Assembly (NCBI RefSeq): GCF_005860795.2 | Contig: NZ_CP058351.1 | Location: 558,001 to 622,000 of the forward strand | Source: Peteryoungia desertarenae | GTDB lineage: Bacteria; Pseudomonadota; Alphaproteobacteria; Rhizobiales; Rhizobiaceae | Length of the DNA: 64,000 nt | Direction: 5' to 3' | Shown: positions 1 through 7,704 of the stretch, in pieces | Layout of the letters: the number at the start of each line of letters is the position of its first letter | Position numbering within the stretch: position 1 is the first letter of the stretch | Made by a program: the position numbers and the translations under genes | The notes under the pieces: model-generated | Databases searched by the model: none | Seen by the model: only the letters and a program-made list of their open reading frames with translations | What the model was told of the DNA's origin: nothing

Positions 1-1179
1 CGTCCGGATATCGAGCGCCTCGACAAAACTTCCGGCGATCTCAAGCTGTTCGTCGCGGTTCAATGTCCGGAACCATCCAAGTCTCGCCTGCATGGCTATG
101 ACGATGTTCTCGCGCACCGACAGATCGCCGAAGATGCCGTCAACCTTGCGGTCTTCCGGACAGAAGCCGAAGCCCAGGCTCACGGCATCACGCGGATTGC
201 GAACCGTCCTGGTTTGACCATCGATTTTGAGCGAACCGCTGTCCGCCTGATCGATGCCAAACATCAAGCGTGCCATCTCGGTACGTCCGGAACCAAGCAG
301 GCCCGCTACACCGACGACTTCCCCACGATGGATCTTGAGATTGAAGGGTTTGACGCTGTTTTCAAGACCGAAGCCGGCAAACTCCATCAATGTGTCGCCC
401 GGCTCACTCTCATCCGCAAGAATGTCAGGATGGTGGAAGGCCAGATCCTTTCCCAGCATCATGCGCACCAGAGATGTCCGGTCGACGGATGCGATGGTCT
501 GTGTGCCCACAAGCAAGCCATTGCGAAGCACCGTAACCCTGTCGCAAAGCTCGAAAACCTGATCCAGAAAATGGGTGATGAAAACGATGGCAAGGCCACG
601 TTCACGAAGCCTTCGAATGATCTCGAACAGTTTGTCGACCTCCGAGCGATCGAGACTGGCTGTGGGCTCGTCGAGGATGAGCACCTTGCCGGAAAGCTCG
701 ACAGCGCGCGCAATCGCAATGATCTGCTGAACGGCCACGGAAAATGTCGACAGTTCGGCTCTCGGATCGATTGCAAGACCGTAGCTGGACAGGATGTCTT
801 CTGCCTCGCGCTCCATGCGCTTCCTGTCGACAAGACCAAGACGGTTTCTCGGCTGCCGCCCGATGAACAGGTTGTCCATGACGGTCATGTTGGGCAGAAG
901 ATTGACTTCCTGGTAGACGGTGCCGATTCCGGCAGCCTGTGCCTGTTGAGGGGTCGCAAAGCCTTGCCGATTGCCGTCGACGAGGATCGTGCCACCGTCA
1001 GGGCTGTAGGCGCCTGTCAGGATTTTGATCAGCGTCGATTTTCCGGCTCCGTTTTCTCCAAGCAGGGCGTGGACTTCGCCGCGATGGAAGGCAATATCGA
1101 CACCATCCAGTGCAGTATGATTTCCGAATATCTTCGTGATGCCCGCAGCGGCCAGCACGATTGAGTTCTGCTCGAGCAT
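1..1179 (-). CDS. ytfR: sugar ABC transporter ATP-binding protein, YtfR-like (3' end outside window)
   Basis: ATPase subunit of a CUT2-type sugar importer, acting on the cytoplasmic face of the inner membrane. The first 393 codons are visible; a family member has about 500, so the C-terminal part of the second nucleotide-binding domain lies beyond base 1. Domain 1 shows Walker A GENGAGKST at residues 41-49, a degenerate signature and Walker B ILDEPTASLD. The second domain begins near residue 260 with the degenerate phosphate-binding loop GLLGSGRTE that is typical of the family. The ATG at 1179 has a GGGGGAGGCAAG ribosome site just upstream. It follows the ytfQ-like gene on the same strand with about 105 bp between them, containing a hairpin. 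The family and operon partner are clear; the substrate (galactofuranose in E. coli) is inferred from the neighbour. Confidence 0.9.
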   Translation of the reverse strand, partial: MLEQNSIVLAAAGITKIFGNHTALDGVDIAFHRGEVHALLGENGAGKSTLIKILTGAYSPDGGTILVDGNRQGFATPQQAQAAGIGTVYQEVNLLPNMTVMDNLFIGRQPRNRLGLVDRKRMEREAEDILSSYGLAIDPRAELSTFSVAVQQIIAIARAVELSGKVLILDEPTASLDRSEVDKLFEIIRRLRERGLAIVFITHFLDQVFELCDRVTVLRNGLLVGTQTIASVDRTSLVRMMLGKDLAFHHPDILADESEPGDTLMEFAGFGLENSVKPFNLKIHRGEVVGVAGLLGSGRTEMARLMFGIDQADSGSLKIDGQTRTVRNPRDAVSLGFGFCPEDRKVDGIFGDLSVRENIVIAMQARLGWFRTLNRDEQLEIAGSFVEALDIRT

Positions 1180-1236
1180 CTTGCCTCCCCCTCGCCTAGA
1201 ATCCGCCCTGGCCACCAGACCGGTACGGCCAAGGAA

Positions 1237-1270
1237 TGCGACCCCGCCACCAGTAAATGGCGGGGTCGCA
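1237..1270 (-). promoter_or_regulatory. intercistronic hairpin after ytfQ
   Basis: Perfect 13-bp inverted repeat (TGCGACCCCGCCA at 1237-1249 and its complement at 1258-1270) around an 8-nt loop, between the binding-protein and ATPase genes. There is no clear U-tract, so it fits an mRNA-stabilising or partial-termination hairpin that raises binding-protein output better than a full terminator. Confidence 0.65.
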
Positions 1271-1284
1271 CCCGGAAAGCTGGC

Positions 1285-2247
1285 TCAATAGCCGAGCCCC
1301 TTGCGGCTGTCATACTCACCCTGCGGATTGTCAGCGGGTGTGTAAAGCTTGGACTCGGTAATGATGAACTTCTCCGGTTGCGTGCCGTCCTTGAGATAGG
1401 CCTCGAGCGCATCAAATGCCGGACCTGCCATATTGGGGGTCAGTTCGACGGTTGCGTTTGCTTCGCCGGCGACCATGGCAGCGAAAATGTCAGGCACGGC
1501 ATCGATCGACACGACCAGAATGTCGGAGCCTGGCTTCAGGCCCGCATCCTTGATCGCCTGTATTGCGCCGACAGCCATGTCATCATTATGCGCATACATG
1601 GCGCAGATATCCTTGCCGCCATTTTCCGCCTTGAGAAAACCTTCCATCACTTCCTTGCCCTTGGCGCGGGTGAAATCACCGGTCTGGCTGCGGATGATCG
1701 TGATGTTGGCGTGATCTGCAATGGCCTCCTCAAAGCCCTTCTTGCGATTGATCGCGGGCGTCGAGCCAACCGTGCCCTGTAGTTCGACAACCTTGCAGGG
1801 CTTGTCACCAACCGTATCGACCAGCCACTGGCCGGCAACGCGGCCTTCCTTGACCTGATCAGAAGCGACAGAGGTCAGATAAAGATCTTGCGGCGCGTCG
1901 ACCCCGCGGTCGAGAAGGATGACCGGGATCTCGGCCTCTTTCGCTTCAGCCAGGACGTCGTCCCAACCGGTCGCGACCACCGGAGCGACGAGTATGGCGT
2001 CGACGCCCTGGGCAATGAAACCGCGAAGAGCCTTGATCTGGTTTTCCTGCTTCTGCTGGGCATCGGCAAATTTCAGGTCGATGCCACGTTTTTCAGCTTC
2101 CTGTTTGGTGACCGATGTTTCGGCGGCCCGCCAGCCGGATTCAGAACCGATCTGCGAAAAGCCAACCGTCAGATCGGCGGCATAGGCAGAAGTGCAGGCG
2201 AGTGCAATCACGCTCGCGCCAAGCGCGAGCCTGCGAAGAAATGTCAT
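1285..2247 (-). CDS. ytfQ: galactofuranose-type ABC transporter substrate-binding protein, YtfQ-like
   Basis: Periplasmic binding protein of a CUT2 sugar importer, 320 aa. Residues 1-23 form a classic Sec signal peptide ending in SAYA. The mature N-terminus reads LTVGFSQIGSESGWRAAET, followed by a conserved AQQKQENQIKAL stretch; both match the YtfQ family closely as I remember it. The ATG at 2247 is chosen over an in-frame ATG 33 bp upstream because GGGAGGACATC sits directly before it and the protein then starts at the signal peptide. It is the first gene of the ytfQ-ytfR transcript, with an 11-bp inverted repeat in its leader and a hairpin after its stop. The sugar bound is inferred, not shown. 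Confidence 0.93.
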   Translation of the reverse strand: MTFLRRLALGASVIALACTSAYAADLTVGFSQIGSESGWRAAETSVTKQEAEKRGIDLKFADAQQKQENQIKALRGFIAQGVDAILVAPVVATGWDDVLAEAKEAEIPVILLDRGVDAPQDLYLTSVASDQVKEGRVAGQWLVDTVGDKPCKVVELQGTVGSTPAINRKKGFEEAIADHANITIIRSQTGDFTRAKGKEVMEGFLKAENGGKDICAMYAHNDDMAVGAIQAIKDAGLKPGSDILVVSIDAVPDIFAAMVAGEANATVELTPNMAGPAFDALEAYLKDGTQPEKFIITESKLYTPADNPQGEYDSRKGLGY

Positions 2248-2262
2248 GATGTCCTCCCTTGA

Positions 2263-2290
2263 TGAAGGCATCGCCTCCACGATGCCTTCA
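2263..2290. promoter_or_regulatory. 11-bp inverted repeat in the ytfQ leader
   Basis: TGAAGGCATCG (2263-2273) and its exact complement (2280-2290) flank a 6-nt spacer, about 16 bp upstream of the ytfQ start and next to its ribosome site. It could be a repressor operator or a 5'-UTR hairpin. The A/T-rich stretch at 2320-2345 just upstream is the likely promoter area. Confidence 0.45.
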
Positions 2291-2386
2291 CTATCGATAC
2301 TGAAAAGATGGGGGCCTGTAAACAGATAAAGTACTATTATATGTTGTGCAGTGCAGCAATTTCCTGACTCAAGGCCCGGGCAATAG

Positions 2387-3562
2387 TCAGCACAACTTCA
2401 CCCAGCCGCCATTCTGCTTCGACGAGGCAATGCAGGCCTCGACGAAAGCCACGCCCTTCACGCCATCATCGACTGTCGGATAGACCACCGCCGCATCGAC
2501 CGCAGTTCCGGCCTTGGCCGCATTGATGGCCGCCGCCGCTTCCGTGTAGATCGTCGCAAAGGCTTCGAGATAGCCTTCCGGATGACCGGAGGGGATGCGG
2601 GTGACGCGGGCTGCTGCCGCATTGGCGCCTGCCCCGCCGCGGGTGATCAGCTGTTTCGGCTCGCCGAGGCGGGTGAACCAGAGATAGTTCGGATCGGCCT
2701 GCGTCCATTCGATGCCGGCCCTGGTGCCATAGATGCGAACCTTCAAGCCATTCTCGTTGCCGGTCGCCACCTGGCTGCACCAGAGCAATCCCTTGGCGCC
2801 ACCTTTGAAGCGCAGCATGACATGGGCATTGTCATCAAGCCGGCGGCCCTCGACGAAGGTGTGCACGTCGGCGGCCAGTTCATCGAGTTCGAGACCCGAG
2901 ATGAAGGAGCCGAGATTATAGGCATGCGTGCCGATATCGCCGGTCGAGCCACCCGCCCCCGACTGCTTCGGGTCGGTGCGCCATTGAGCCTGCTTCTGGC
3001 CGGTCTGCTCGATCGGCTCGGCCAGCCAATCCTGCGGATATTCCATCTGCACCAGCCTGATATCGCCAAGCTCGCCGGAGCGCACCAGTTCGCGCGCATG
3101 CCGCACCATCGGATAGCCGGTGTAATTGTGGGTCAGAATGAAGAGCGCCTTCGCCTTGTCGGCAACCGCCTTCAGCGCCCTGGCATCTTCGAGATTGGAG
3201 GTCAGCGGTTTGTCGCAGATGACGTGAATGCCACGCTCCAGAAAGGCCTTGGCCGCCGGGAAATGCACATGGTTCGGCGTCACGATCGACACCGCCTCGA
3301 TGCCATCGGGACGCGCCGCTTCCTTCTTAGCCATCTCCTCATAGGAGCCGTAGCAACGCTCCGGGTCGAGCCCGAGTTCGCGGCCCGAGGCCACCGACTT
3401 TTCCGGCGTCGAGGACAGCGCACCGGCGACAAGATCATACTGGTCATCAAGCCGCGCGGCCATGCGATGCACCGCACCGATGAAGGCGCCGGCCCCGCCG
3501 CCAACCATGCCCAGACGGATCTTCGGGGTCCGCTCGCCCGACTTGCTCGCTTCGATCGCCAT
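2387..3562 (-). CDS. Gfo/Idh/MocA-family sugar oxidoreductase
   Basis: NAD(P)-dependent sugar dehydrogenase of 391 aa, cytosolic. A Rossmann glycine motif GMVGGGAGAFIG spans residues 18-29. The family's EKP motif appears as CDKP with the lysine at 118, and the catalytic pair appears as D209 and H213 in DIGTHAYNL. The ATG at 3562 is preceded by GGAGGAAGCAT. It lies between the ytfQ promoter and a divergent acetyltransferase, and near a sugar isomerase on the same strand, so it probably oxidises or epimerises the imported sugar. The actual substrate cannot be read from sequence; inositol-type, glucoside-3-dehydrogenase-type and anhydrosugar activities all occur in this family. Confidence 0.88.
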   Translation of the reverse strand: MAIEASKSGERTPKIRLGMVGGGAGAFIGAVHRMAARLDDQYDLVAGALSSTPEKSVASGRELGLDPERCYGSYEEMAKKEAARPDGIEAVSIVTPNHVHFPAAKAFLERGIHVICDKPLTSNLEDARALKAVADKAKALFILTHNYTGYPMVRHARELVRSGELGDIRLVQMEYPQDWLAEPIEQTGQKQAQWRTDPKQSGAGGSTGDIGTHAYNLGSFISGLELDELAADVHTFVEGRRLDDNAHVMLRFKGGAKGLLWCSQVATGNENGLKVRIYGTRAGIEWTQADPNYLWFTRLGEPKQLITRGGAGANAAAARVTRIPSGHPEGYLEAFATIYTEAAAAINAAKAGTAVDAAVVYPTVDDGVKGVAFVEACIASSKQNGGWVKLC

Positions 3563-3573
3563 ATGCTTCCTCC

Positions 3574-3688
3574 TTGAAATGCTGTGTCTGGAGTTCGCTC
3601 TCCAGATCCGTTAAACTGACATCCGTAAAGAAGGATGCCCTGACAGTGAACATCTGAGATCCGCCTCGTCTGAGGCAAAGCATTTCAA
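3574..3688. promoter_or_regulatory. divergent promoter region with several inverted repeats
   Basis: The 150-bp gap between the oxidoreductase and the acetyltransferase holds a widely spaced perfect repeat (TTGAAATGCT at 3574-3583, complement at 3679-3688), a hairpin with 7-bp arms (3587-3606) and a small one with 5-bp arms (3663-3676). The far-apart pair has opposite orientation, as two operators serving divergent promoters would. Confidence 0.4.
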
Positions 3689-3744
3689 ACCGGCGTCAGC
3701 GATCAACGCGACGCTTGAAGCCTGCTTTTGCAAGGATCTCGACC

Positions 3745-4380
3745 ATGCCTTTTCTCGACCGGAGACAACCCTATCCCATCACACTTGCCGACGGCACGCC
3801 CTATCGCGAGACCGTCCAGCTTGCTGCCGTCATCGACCATCCGCGCATGGAGATAGGCGACTACAGCTACTTCACCCATTCCGGCAGAACGGAAGAAACG
3901 GCGACGATTCTTGCGCCCTATCTCTATCCCTTCAGCCAGGAGCGTCTGGTGATCGGCCGCTTCGTGCAGATTGCCCGCGAGGCAATCGTCATCACCAGCT
4001 CGGCCAATCATGCCATGTCCGGCGTGACGACCTATCCCTTCCGTGTCTTCAGCCCTCAGACCATCGACGGCTACCGGGATCTGCCCTACCGGGACACCGT
4101 GATCGGCCACGACGTCTGGATCGGCCATGGTGCCACGATCATGCCGGGGGTTACGATCGGCCCGGGGGCCATCGTCGCCGCACGCGCCGTGGTCACCCGC
4201 GATATACCGCCCTACGCCATGGTTGGAGGCAATCCCGCAACCCTGATCCGCAAACGCTTCACGGATGCTGAAATCGGGGATCTCCTGACGCTTGCCTGGT
4301 GGGACTGGTCGCTCGACAGGATCGAGCGCGCCCTGCCTCACCTCGAGAGTGGCGATATCGCCGCCCTCAAGGCCGTTTAG
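3745..4380 (+). CDS. Vat/CatB-type (xenobiotic) acetyltransferase, left-handed beta-helix
   Basis: Acetyl-CoA-dependent O-acetyltransferase with hexapeptide repeats, 211 aa, the usual length for the Vat/CatB group. Hexapeptide-like turns are visible around VIGHDVWIGHGATIMPGV, and the family's catalytic histidine appears as H89 in SSANHAMSG. The chosen ATG at 3745 has AAGGA eight bases upstream; an in-frame TTG at 3715 lacks such a site. The gene is divergent from the Gfo/Idh oxidoreductase and convergent with the isomerase gene, whose stop lies 2 bp away. In this sugar context it may acetylate a sugar or detoxify an analogue; members of the family also inactivate chloramphenicol or streptogramins, but nothing here shows antibiotic resistance. 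Confidence 0.85.
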   Translation: MPFLDRRQPYPITLADGTPYRETVQLAAVIDHPRMEIGDYSYFTHSGRTEETATILAPYLYPFSQERLVIGRFVQIAREAIVITSSANHAMSGVTTYPFRVFSPQTIDGYRDLPYRDTVIGHDVWIGHGATIMPGVTIGPGAIVAARAVVTRDIPPYAMVGGNPATLIRKRFTDAEIGDLLTLAWWDWSLDRIERALPHLESGDIAALKAV

Positions 4381-4382
4381 TC

Positions 4383-5435
4383 TTAGAGGCCCAGCATCCG
4401 GCGGTTCGCCGCATCGTCGGTCCCGCCGGATGCGAAGTCGTCAAACGCCTTTTCGGTCACGCGGATGATATGCGCCCGGACGAAGTCTGCGCCTTCACGC
4501 GCGCCGTCTTCCGGATGCTTCAGCGCGCATTCCCATTCGACAACGGCCCAGCCATCGAAATCATTCGCGGCCATCTTCGAGAAAATCGCGCCGAAATCGA
4601 CCTGGCCGTCGCCGAGCGAGCGGAAGCGGCCGGCCCGCTGTACCCAGCCCTGGTAGCCGCCATAGACGCCCTGCCGGCCTGTCGGATTGAACTCCGCGTC
4701 CTTGACGTGGAACATCTTGATCCGCTCCTTGTAGATGTCGATGTGGTCGAGATAGTCGAGGCATTGCAGCACGTAATGCGAGGGGTCATAGAGCATGTTG
4801 GCGCGGGAATGGTTCTTCACCCGCTCGAGGAACATCTCGAAGGTGACGCCATCATGCAGGTCCTCGCCCGGATGGATCTCGTAAGCGACGTCGACACCCT
4901 GCTCCTCGGCATAATCGAGGATCGGCAGCCAGCGGCGCGCCAGTTCGTCGAAAGCGGTCTCTATCAGGCCGGCCGGACGCTGCGGCCAGGGATAGATATA
5001 GGGCCAGGCCAGCGCGCCGGAAAAGGTGGCATGCGCCTTGATGCCGAGATGCTTGGAAGCCTTGAGCGCATACTTGACCTGTTGCACCGCCCATTCCTGG
5101 CGCGCCTTGGGATTCCCGCGCACTTCCGGTGCCGCAAAGCCGTCGAAGGCCTCGTCATAGGCCGGATGCACGGCCACCAGCTGACCCTGCAAATGGGTGG
5201 ATAGCTCGGTGATCTCGACACCGTTCTGGCGAGCGACACCGGCAAGCTCGTCGCAATAATCCTTGGAATCTGCCGCCTTTTTCAGGTCCATCAGCTGGCC
5301 GGCCCAGGTCGGAACCTGCACGCCGACATAGCCCTTGTCCGCCGCCCATTTGGTAATTCCATCCCACGAATTGAACGGCGCGGCATCGCCCGCAAACTGA
5401 CCGAGAAAGATCGCCGGACCCTTGATCGTCTTCAT
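4383..5435 (-). CDS. sugar phosphate isomerase/epimerase (xylose isomerase-like TIM barrel)
   Basis: 350-aa member of the AP-endonuclease-2/xylose-isomerase-like TIM-barrel family, probably acting on the sugar brought in by the adjacent transporter. Likely metal-binding segments are visible: YEIHPGEDLHDG, YDPSHYVLQ, FHVKDAEF and VVEWECA. The ATG at 5435 follows a GGGAGGAGAATTC ribosome site. It is the last gene downstream of the ATPase-permease-binding protein operon, separated by 140 bp that holds a hairpin and an operator-like palindrome, so it could be read through or have its own promoter. The family also includes inosose dehydratases and 3-keto-sugar epimerases, so the reaction is undecided. 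Confidence 0.87.
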   Translation of the reverse strand: MKTIKGPAIFLGQFAGDAAPFNSWDGITKWAADKGYVGVQVPTWAGQLMDLKKAADSKDYCDELAGVARQNGVEITELSTHLQGQLVAVHPAYDEAFDGFAAPEVRGNPKARQEWAVQQVKYALKASKHLGIKAHATFSGALAWPYIYPWPQRPAGLIETAFDELARRWLPILDYAEEQGVDVAYEIHPGEDLHDGVTFEMFLERVKNHSRANMLYDPSHYVLQCLDYLDHIDIYKERIKMFHVKDAEFNPTGRQGVYGGYQGWVQRAGRFRSLGDGQVDFGAIFSKMAANDFDGWAVVEWECALKHPEDGAREGADFVRAHIIRVTEKAFDDFASGGTDDAANRRMLGL

Positions 5436-5470
5436 GAATTCTCCTCCCTGAGACTTCCTGCAACGTTTCC

Positions 5471-5481
5471 GTAACGGTTAC
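5471..5481. promoter_or_regulatory. operator-like palindrome upstream of the isomerase gene
   Basis: GTAACGGTTAC is a perfect palindrome around one central base, 36 bp upstream of the isomerase start, with AACGTT a few bases away. Its TGTAA/TTACA-like halves resemble the twin operator at 9273-9307, so it may be another site for the LacI regulator at 9408. The match is partial. Confidence 0.35.
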
Positions 5482-5525
5482 AGGAGATGGAATTTCGACA
5501 CAACGGCAATGATGCCGGAGACAGA

Positions 5526-5554
5526 AATCTGCCCAGAAAAATCCCGGGCAGATT
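5526..5554 (-). promoter_or_regulatory. hairpin after the sugar-binding-protein gene
   Basis: Perfect 9-bp stem (AATCTGCCC at 5526-5534, complement at 5546-5554) with an 11-nt loop, about 20 bp downstream of the binding-protein stop. It would act as a partial terminator or 3'-end stabiliser between that gene and the isomerase. Confidence 0.5.
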
Positions 5555-5575
5555 GCGATCGCTCGCTTTTCCGGA

Positions 5576-6529
5576 TCAGAAGGGTGAGTCCGGGAAGTAG
5601 TAGTTTTCAGCGTTGTCGGGCGTGATCAGCGTCGCGTCGAGCGTATAGGTGCCGTGGACCGGAACCGCGTCATAGATCGCGGCAGCCGTCAGTTCCATGG
5701 CAGTCCCCACCATCGACGGCGGATAGAGAACATTGACCGGAACCATCTTGTCGCCATCCATGACCTTCTTGATCATGTCCTTGGAACCGGCACCGCCAAT
5801 GATGTACTGAATGTCCGTGCGGCCAGCCTGTTCGATCGCCTGGAGCACGCCAACGGCCATGTCGTCATCCTGGCACCAGACCACGTCGATCTTCGGATAT
5901 TTGGTCAGATAGTCCTGCATCACCTTGAAGGCATCGTCGCGGTTCCAGTTGCCGAACTGGCGGTCGAGAACCTTGACGTTCGAGCCTTCAATGCCCTTGT
6001 CGAAACCGTCCTGGCGCTGCTGGTCGATCGGGATCGGCATGCCGCGGATGATGACGACTTCCGCGTCCGGATTGTTTTCCGCAATGTATTTGCCGGCCAC
6101 TTCGCCGAGCGCCGGATTGTTGCCGGCCACATAGAGATCGCGCACCGTATTGTCATTGACCGACGGCGCGCGGTCGACGAGGGCAACGAACTTGCCGCTG
6201 TCCTTGAACTGGCGGATGGCGTTGACCAGCGGATCGGGATCGGTCGGCAGGATGACGAGCGCATCGATGCCCTGGGTCGCCAGATCCTGCACGGCATTGG
6301 CCTGGCTGGACGGATCGGCAGAGGTCTTGACGACGACGGTGAGGCCCGGGTGACGCTCCATCAGCTGCTTTGCGATACGTTCGGCATGATAGATAACGCC
6401 CGATGTCCAGCCATGCGTGGCAGCCGGGATGGAGACGCCGATTGTCTTGCTATCCTGAGCCTGTGCCGTGCCGAAGATCGACACGAGCGCGGTCATGGCA
6501 ACAGCCATACCCAATAGTTTGTTGTGCAT
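5576..6529 (-). CDS. sugar ABC transporter substrate-binding protein (RbsB-like, CUT2)
   Basis: Periplasmic binding protein of 317 aa with a Sec signal peptide (residues 1-24, ending GTAQA) and a type I periplasmic-binding fold. Typical segments are LVILPTDPDPLVNAI, VALVDRAPS and VVWCQDDDMAVGVLQAIEQ. The ATG at 6529 is set by GGAGGAAACC immediately upstream; the open frame continues 360 bp further upstream but only through the permease region. It is the third gene of an ATPase-permease-binding protein operon under the divergent LacI regulator. The sugar is not identifiable by eye. Confidence 0.92.
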   Translation of the reverse strand: MHNKLLGMAVAMTALVSIFGTAQAQDSKTIGVSIPAATHGWTSGVIYHAERIAKQLMERHPGLTVVVKTSADPSSQANAVQDLATQGIDALVILPTDPDPLVNAIRQFKDSGKFVALVDRAPSVNDNTVRDLYVAGNNPALGEVAGKYIAENNPDAEVVIIRGMPIPIDQQRQDGFDKGIEGSNVKVLDRQFGNWNRDDAFKVMQDYLTKYPKIDVVWCQDDDMAVGVLQAIEQAGRTDIQYIIGGAGSKDMIKKVMDGDKMVPVNVLYPPSMVGTAMELTAAAIYDAVPVHGTYTLDATLITPDNAENYYFPDSPF

Positions 6530-6567
6530 TGGTTTCCTCCCAAAGTAACCAGGGTCGAGTTTGAACG

Positions 6568-6592
6568 GACCGGGCGACCCTCCTGCCCGGTC
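6568..6592 (-). promoter_or_regulatory. hairpin between permease and binding-protein genes
   Basis: GACCGGGC (6568-6575) pairs with GCCCGGTC (6585-6592) across a 9-nt loop, directly after the permease stop codon. It would tune relative output of the two genes or stabilise the upstream mRNA. Confidence 0.4.
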
Positions 6593-6597
6593 GCGCG

Positions 6598-7608
6598 TCA
6601 CGCCTTGCGCGCCAGCGACCGCTGGACGAGCATCGCGATGATGATGATCGTGCCCTGGATGGCGCCGATCAGATATTCGGAGATGAAGTTCGACAAGAGC
6701 ATGATGTTGCCGACGAGTTCGAGGATGAAGGCGCCGCAGATCGTGCCCCAGACGCGCCCTGCCCCGCCCTTCAGCGCCGTGCCGCCGATGACGACGGCGG
6801 TGATCGCCTGCAGCTCCCAAAGAATGCCCGTGGTCGCGGAAGTCGAACCGAGACGCGGCACGTAGAGCAGCACAGCAATCGCCACGCACAGCCCCTGGAT
6901 GACGAAGGCAATGGTGCGCACCCGGTCGACGGCGATGCCGGAATAGCGCGCGACATCGCGGTTCGAGCCGACGGCCACGACATGGCGGCCATAGCGCGTG
7001 CGATAGAGGATGACTGCGGCAATGGCGGTGACCACCAGAATGACGACAATCGGCACGGGCACACCCAGAATCGAGCCGAAATAGACCGGACGGTAGATCT
7101 CCTGCTGCACCGGATCGCGCAGCGTGATTGCGCCGCCCTGGGAAAGCCAGGTGGTCAGGCCGCGATAGATGCCCATCGTGCCAAGCGTCGCGATGAAGGG
7201 CTCGATCTTGCCGATGGTGGTGATCAGGCCATTGGCGAGACCACAGAGCGAACCGATGATCACGGCAAGCGCCATGGCGGCTGCAATCATCAGGCCGGGA
7301 TCGGCAATCGCGCCGGAATTCATGAACAGGATCATCAGGCTCGCGACAAAGGCCACCATCGAACCGACCGAGAGATCAAGATCGCCTGAGGAGATGACGA
7401 AAGTTGCCCCGACGGCAATGATCGCAATGAAAGCGGAGCGGGTCGCGACATTGGCGAGGTTCGTGAGGCCGATGAAATTCGGGTTCACCAGCGCCCCGAC
7501 GATCAAAAGGATCAGCAGCGCCGCAAACGGTGCGACCGCCCGCAGGTCAATATCGCGCCAGATGCGGCGGCCATGGACAGGGGCAGCTTTGTCAATTTCG
7601 GCAGTCAT
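6598..7608 (-). CDS. sugar ABC transporter permease (RbsC-like, CUT2)
   Basis: Inner-membrane permease of 336 aa in the BPD_transp_2 family. After a polar 25-residue N-terminus there are repeated hydrophobic helices, with family segments such as VGATFVISSGDLDLSVG and VVAVGSNRDVARYSGI (the coupling-type loop). ATG 7608 is chosen because GGGAGGAGACGG lies just upstream; an earlier in-frame start at 7653 has no site and would add a basic tail. It sits between the ATPase gene and the binding-protein gene on the same strand and forms the membrane pore of that importer, presumably as a dimer. Confidence 0.92.
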   Translation of the reverse strand: MTAEIDKAAPVHGRRIWRDIDLRAVAPFAALLILLIVGALVNPNFIGLTNLANVATRSAFIAIIAVGATFVISSGDLDLSVGSMVAFVASLMILFMNSGAIADPGLMIAAAMALAVIIGSLCGLANGLITTIGKIEPFIATLGTMGIYRGLTTWLSQGGAITLRDPVQQEIYRPVYFGSILGVPVPIVVILVVTAIAAVILYRTRYGRHVVAVGSNRDVARYSGIAVDRVRTIAFVIQGLCVAIAVLLYVPRLGSTSATTGILWELQAITAVVIGGTALKGGAGRVWGTICGAFILELVGNIMLLSNFISEYLIGAIQGTIIIIAMLVQRSLARKA

Positions 7609-7704
7609 GGTCGTCCGTCTCCTCCCGCGCGCCTGCTGTTGAAGGTCGCGCACCCCAAAGTCTTCGTTTTCAAGCCAGGTCTTGCCGCCAGGCTTTGCAC
7701 TGGA

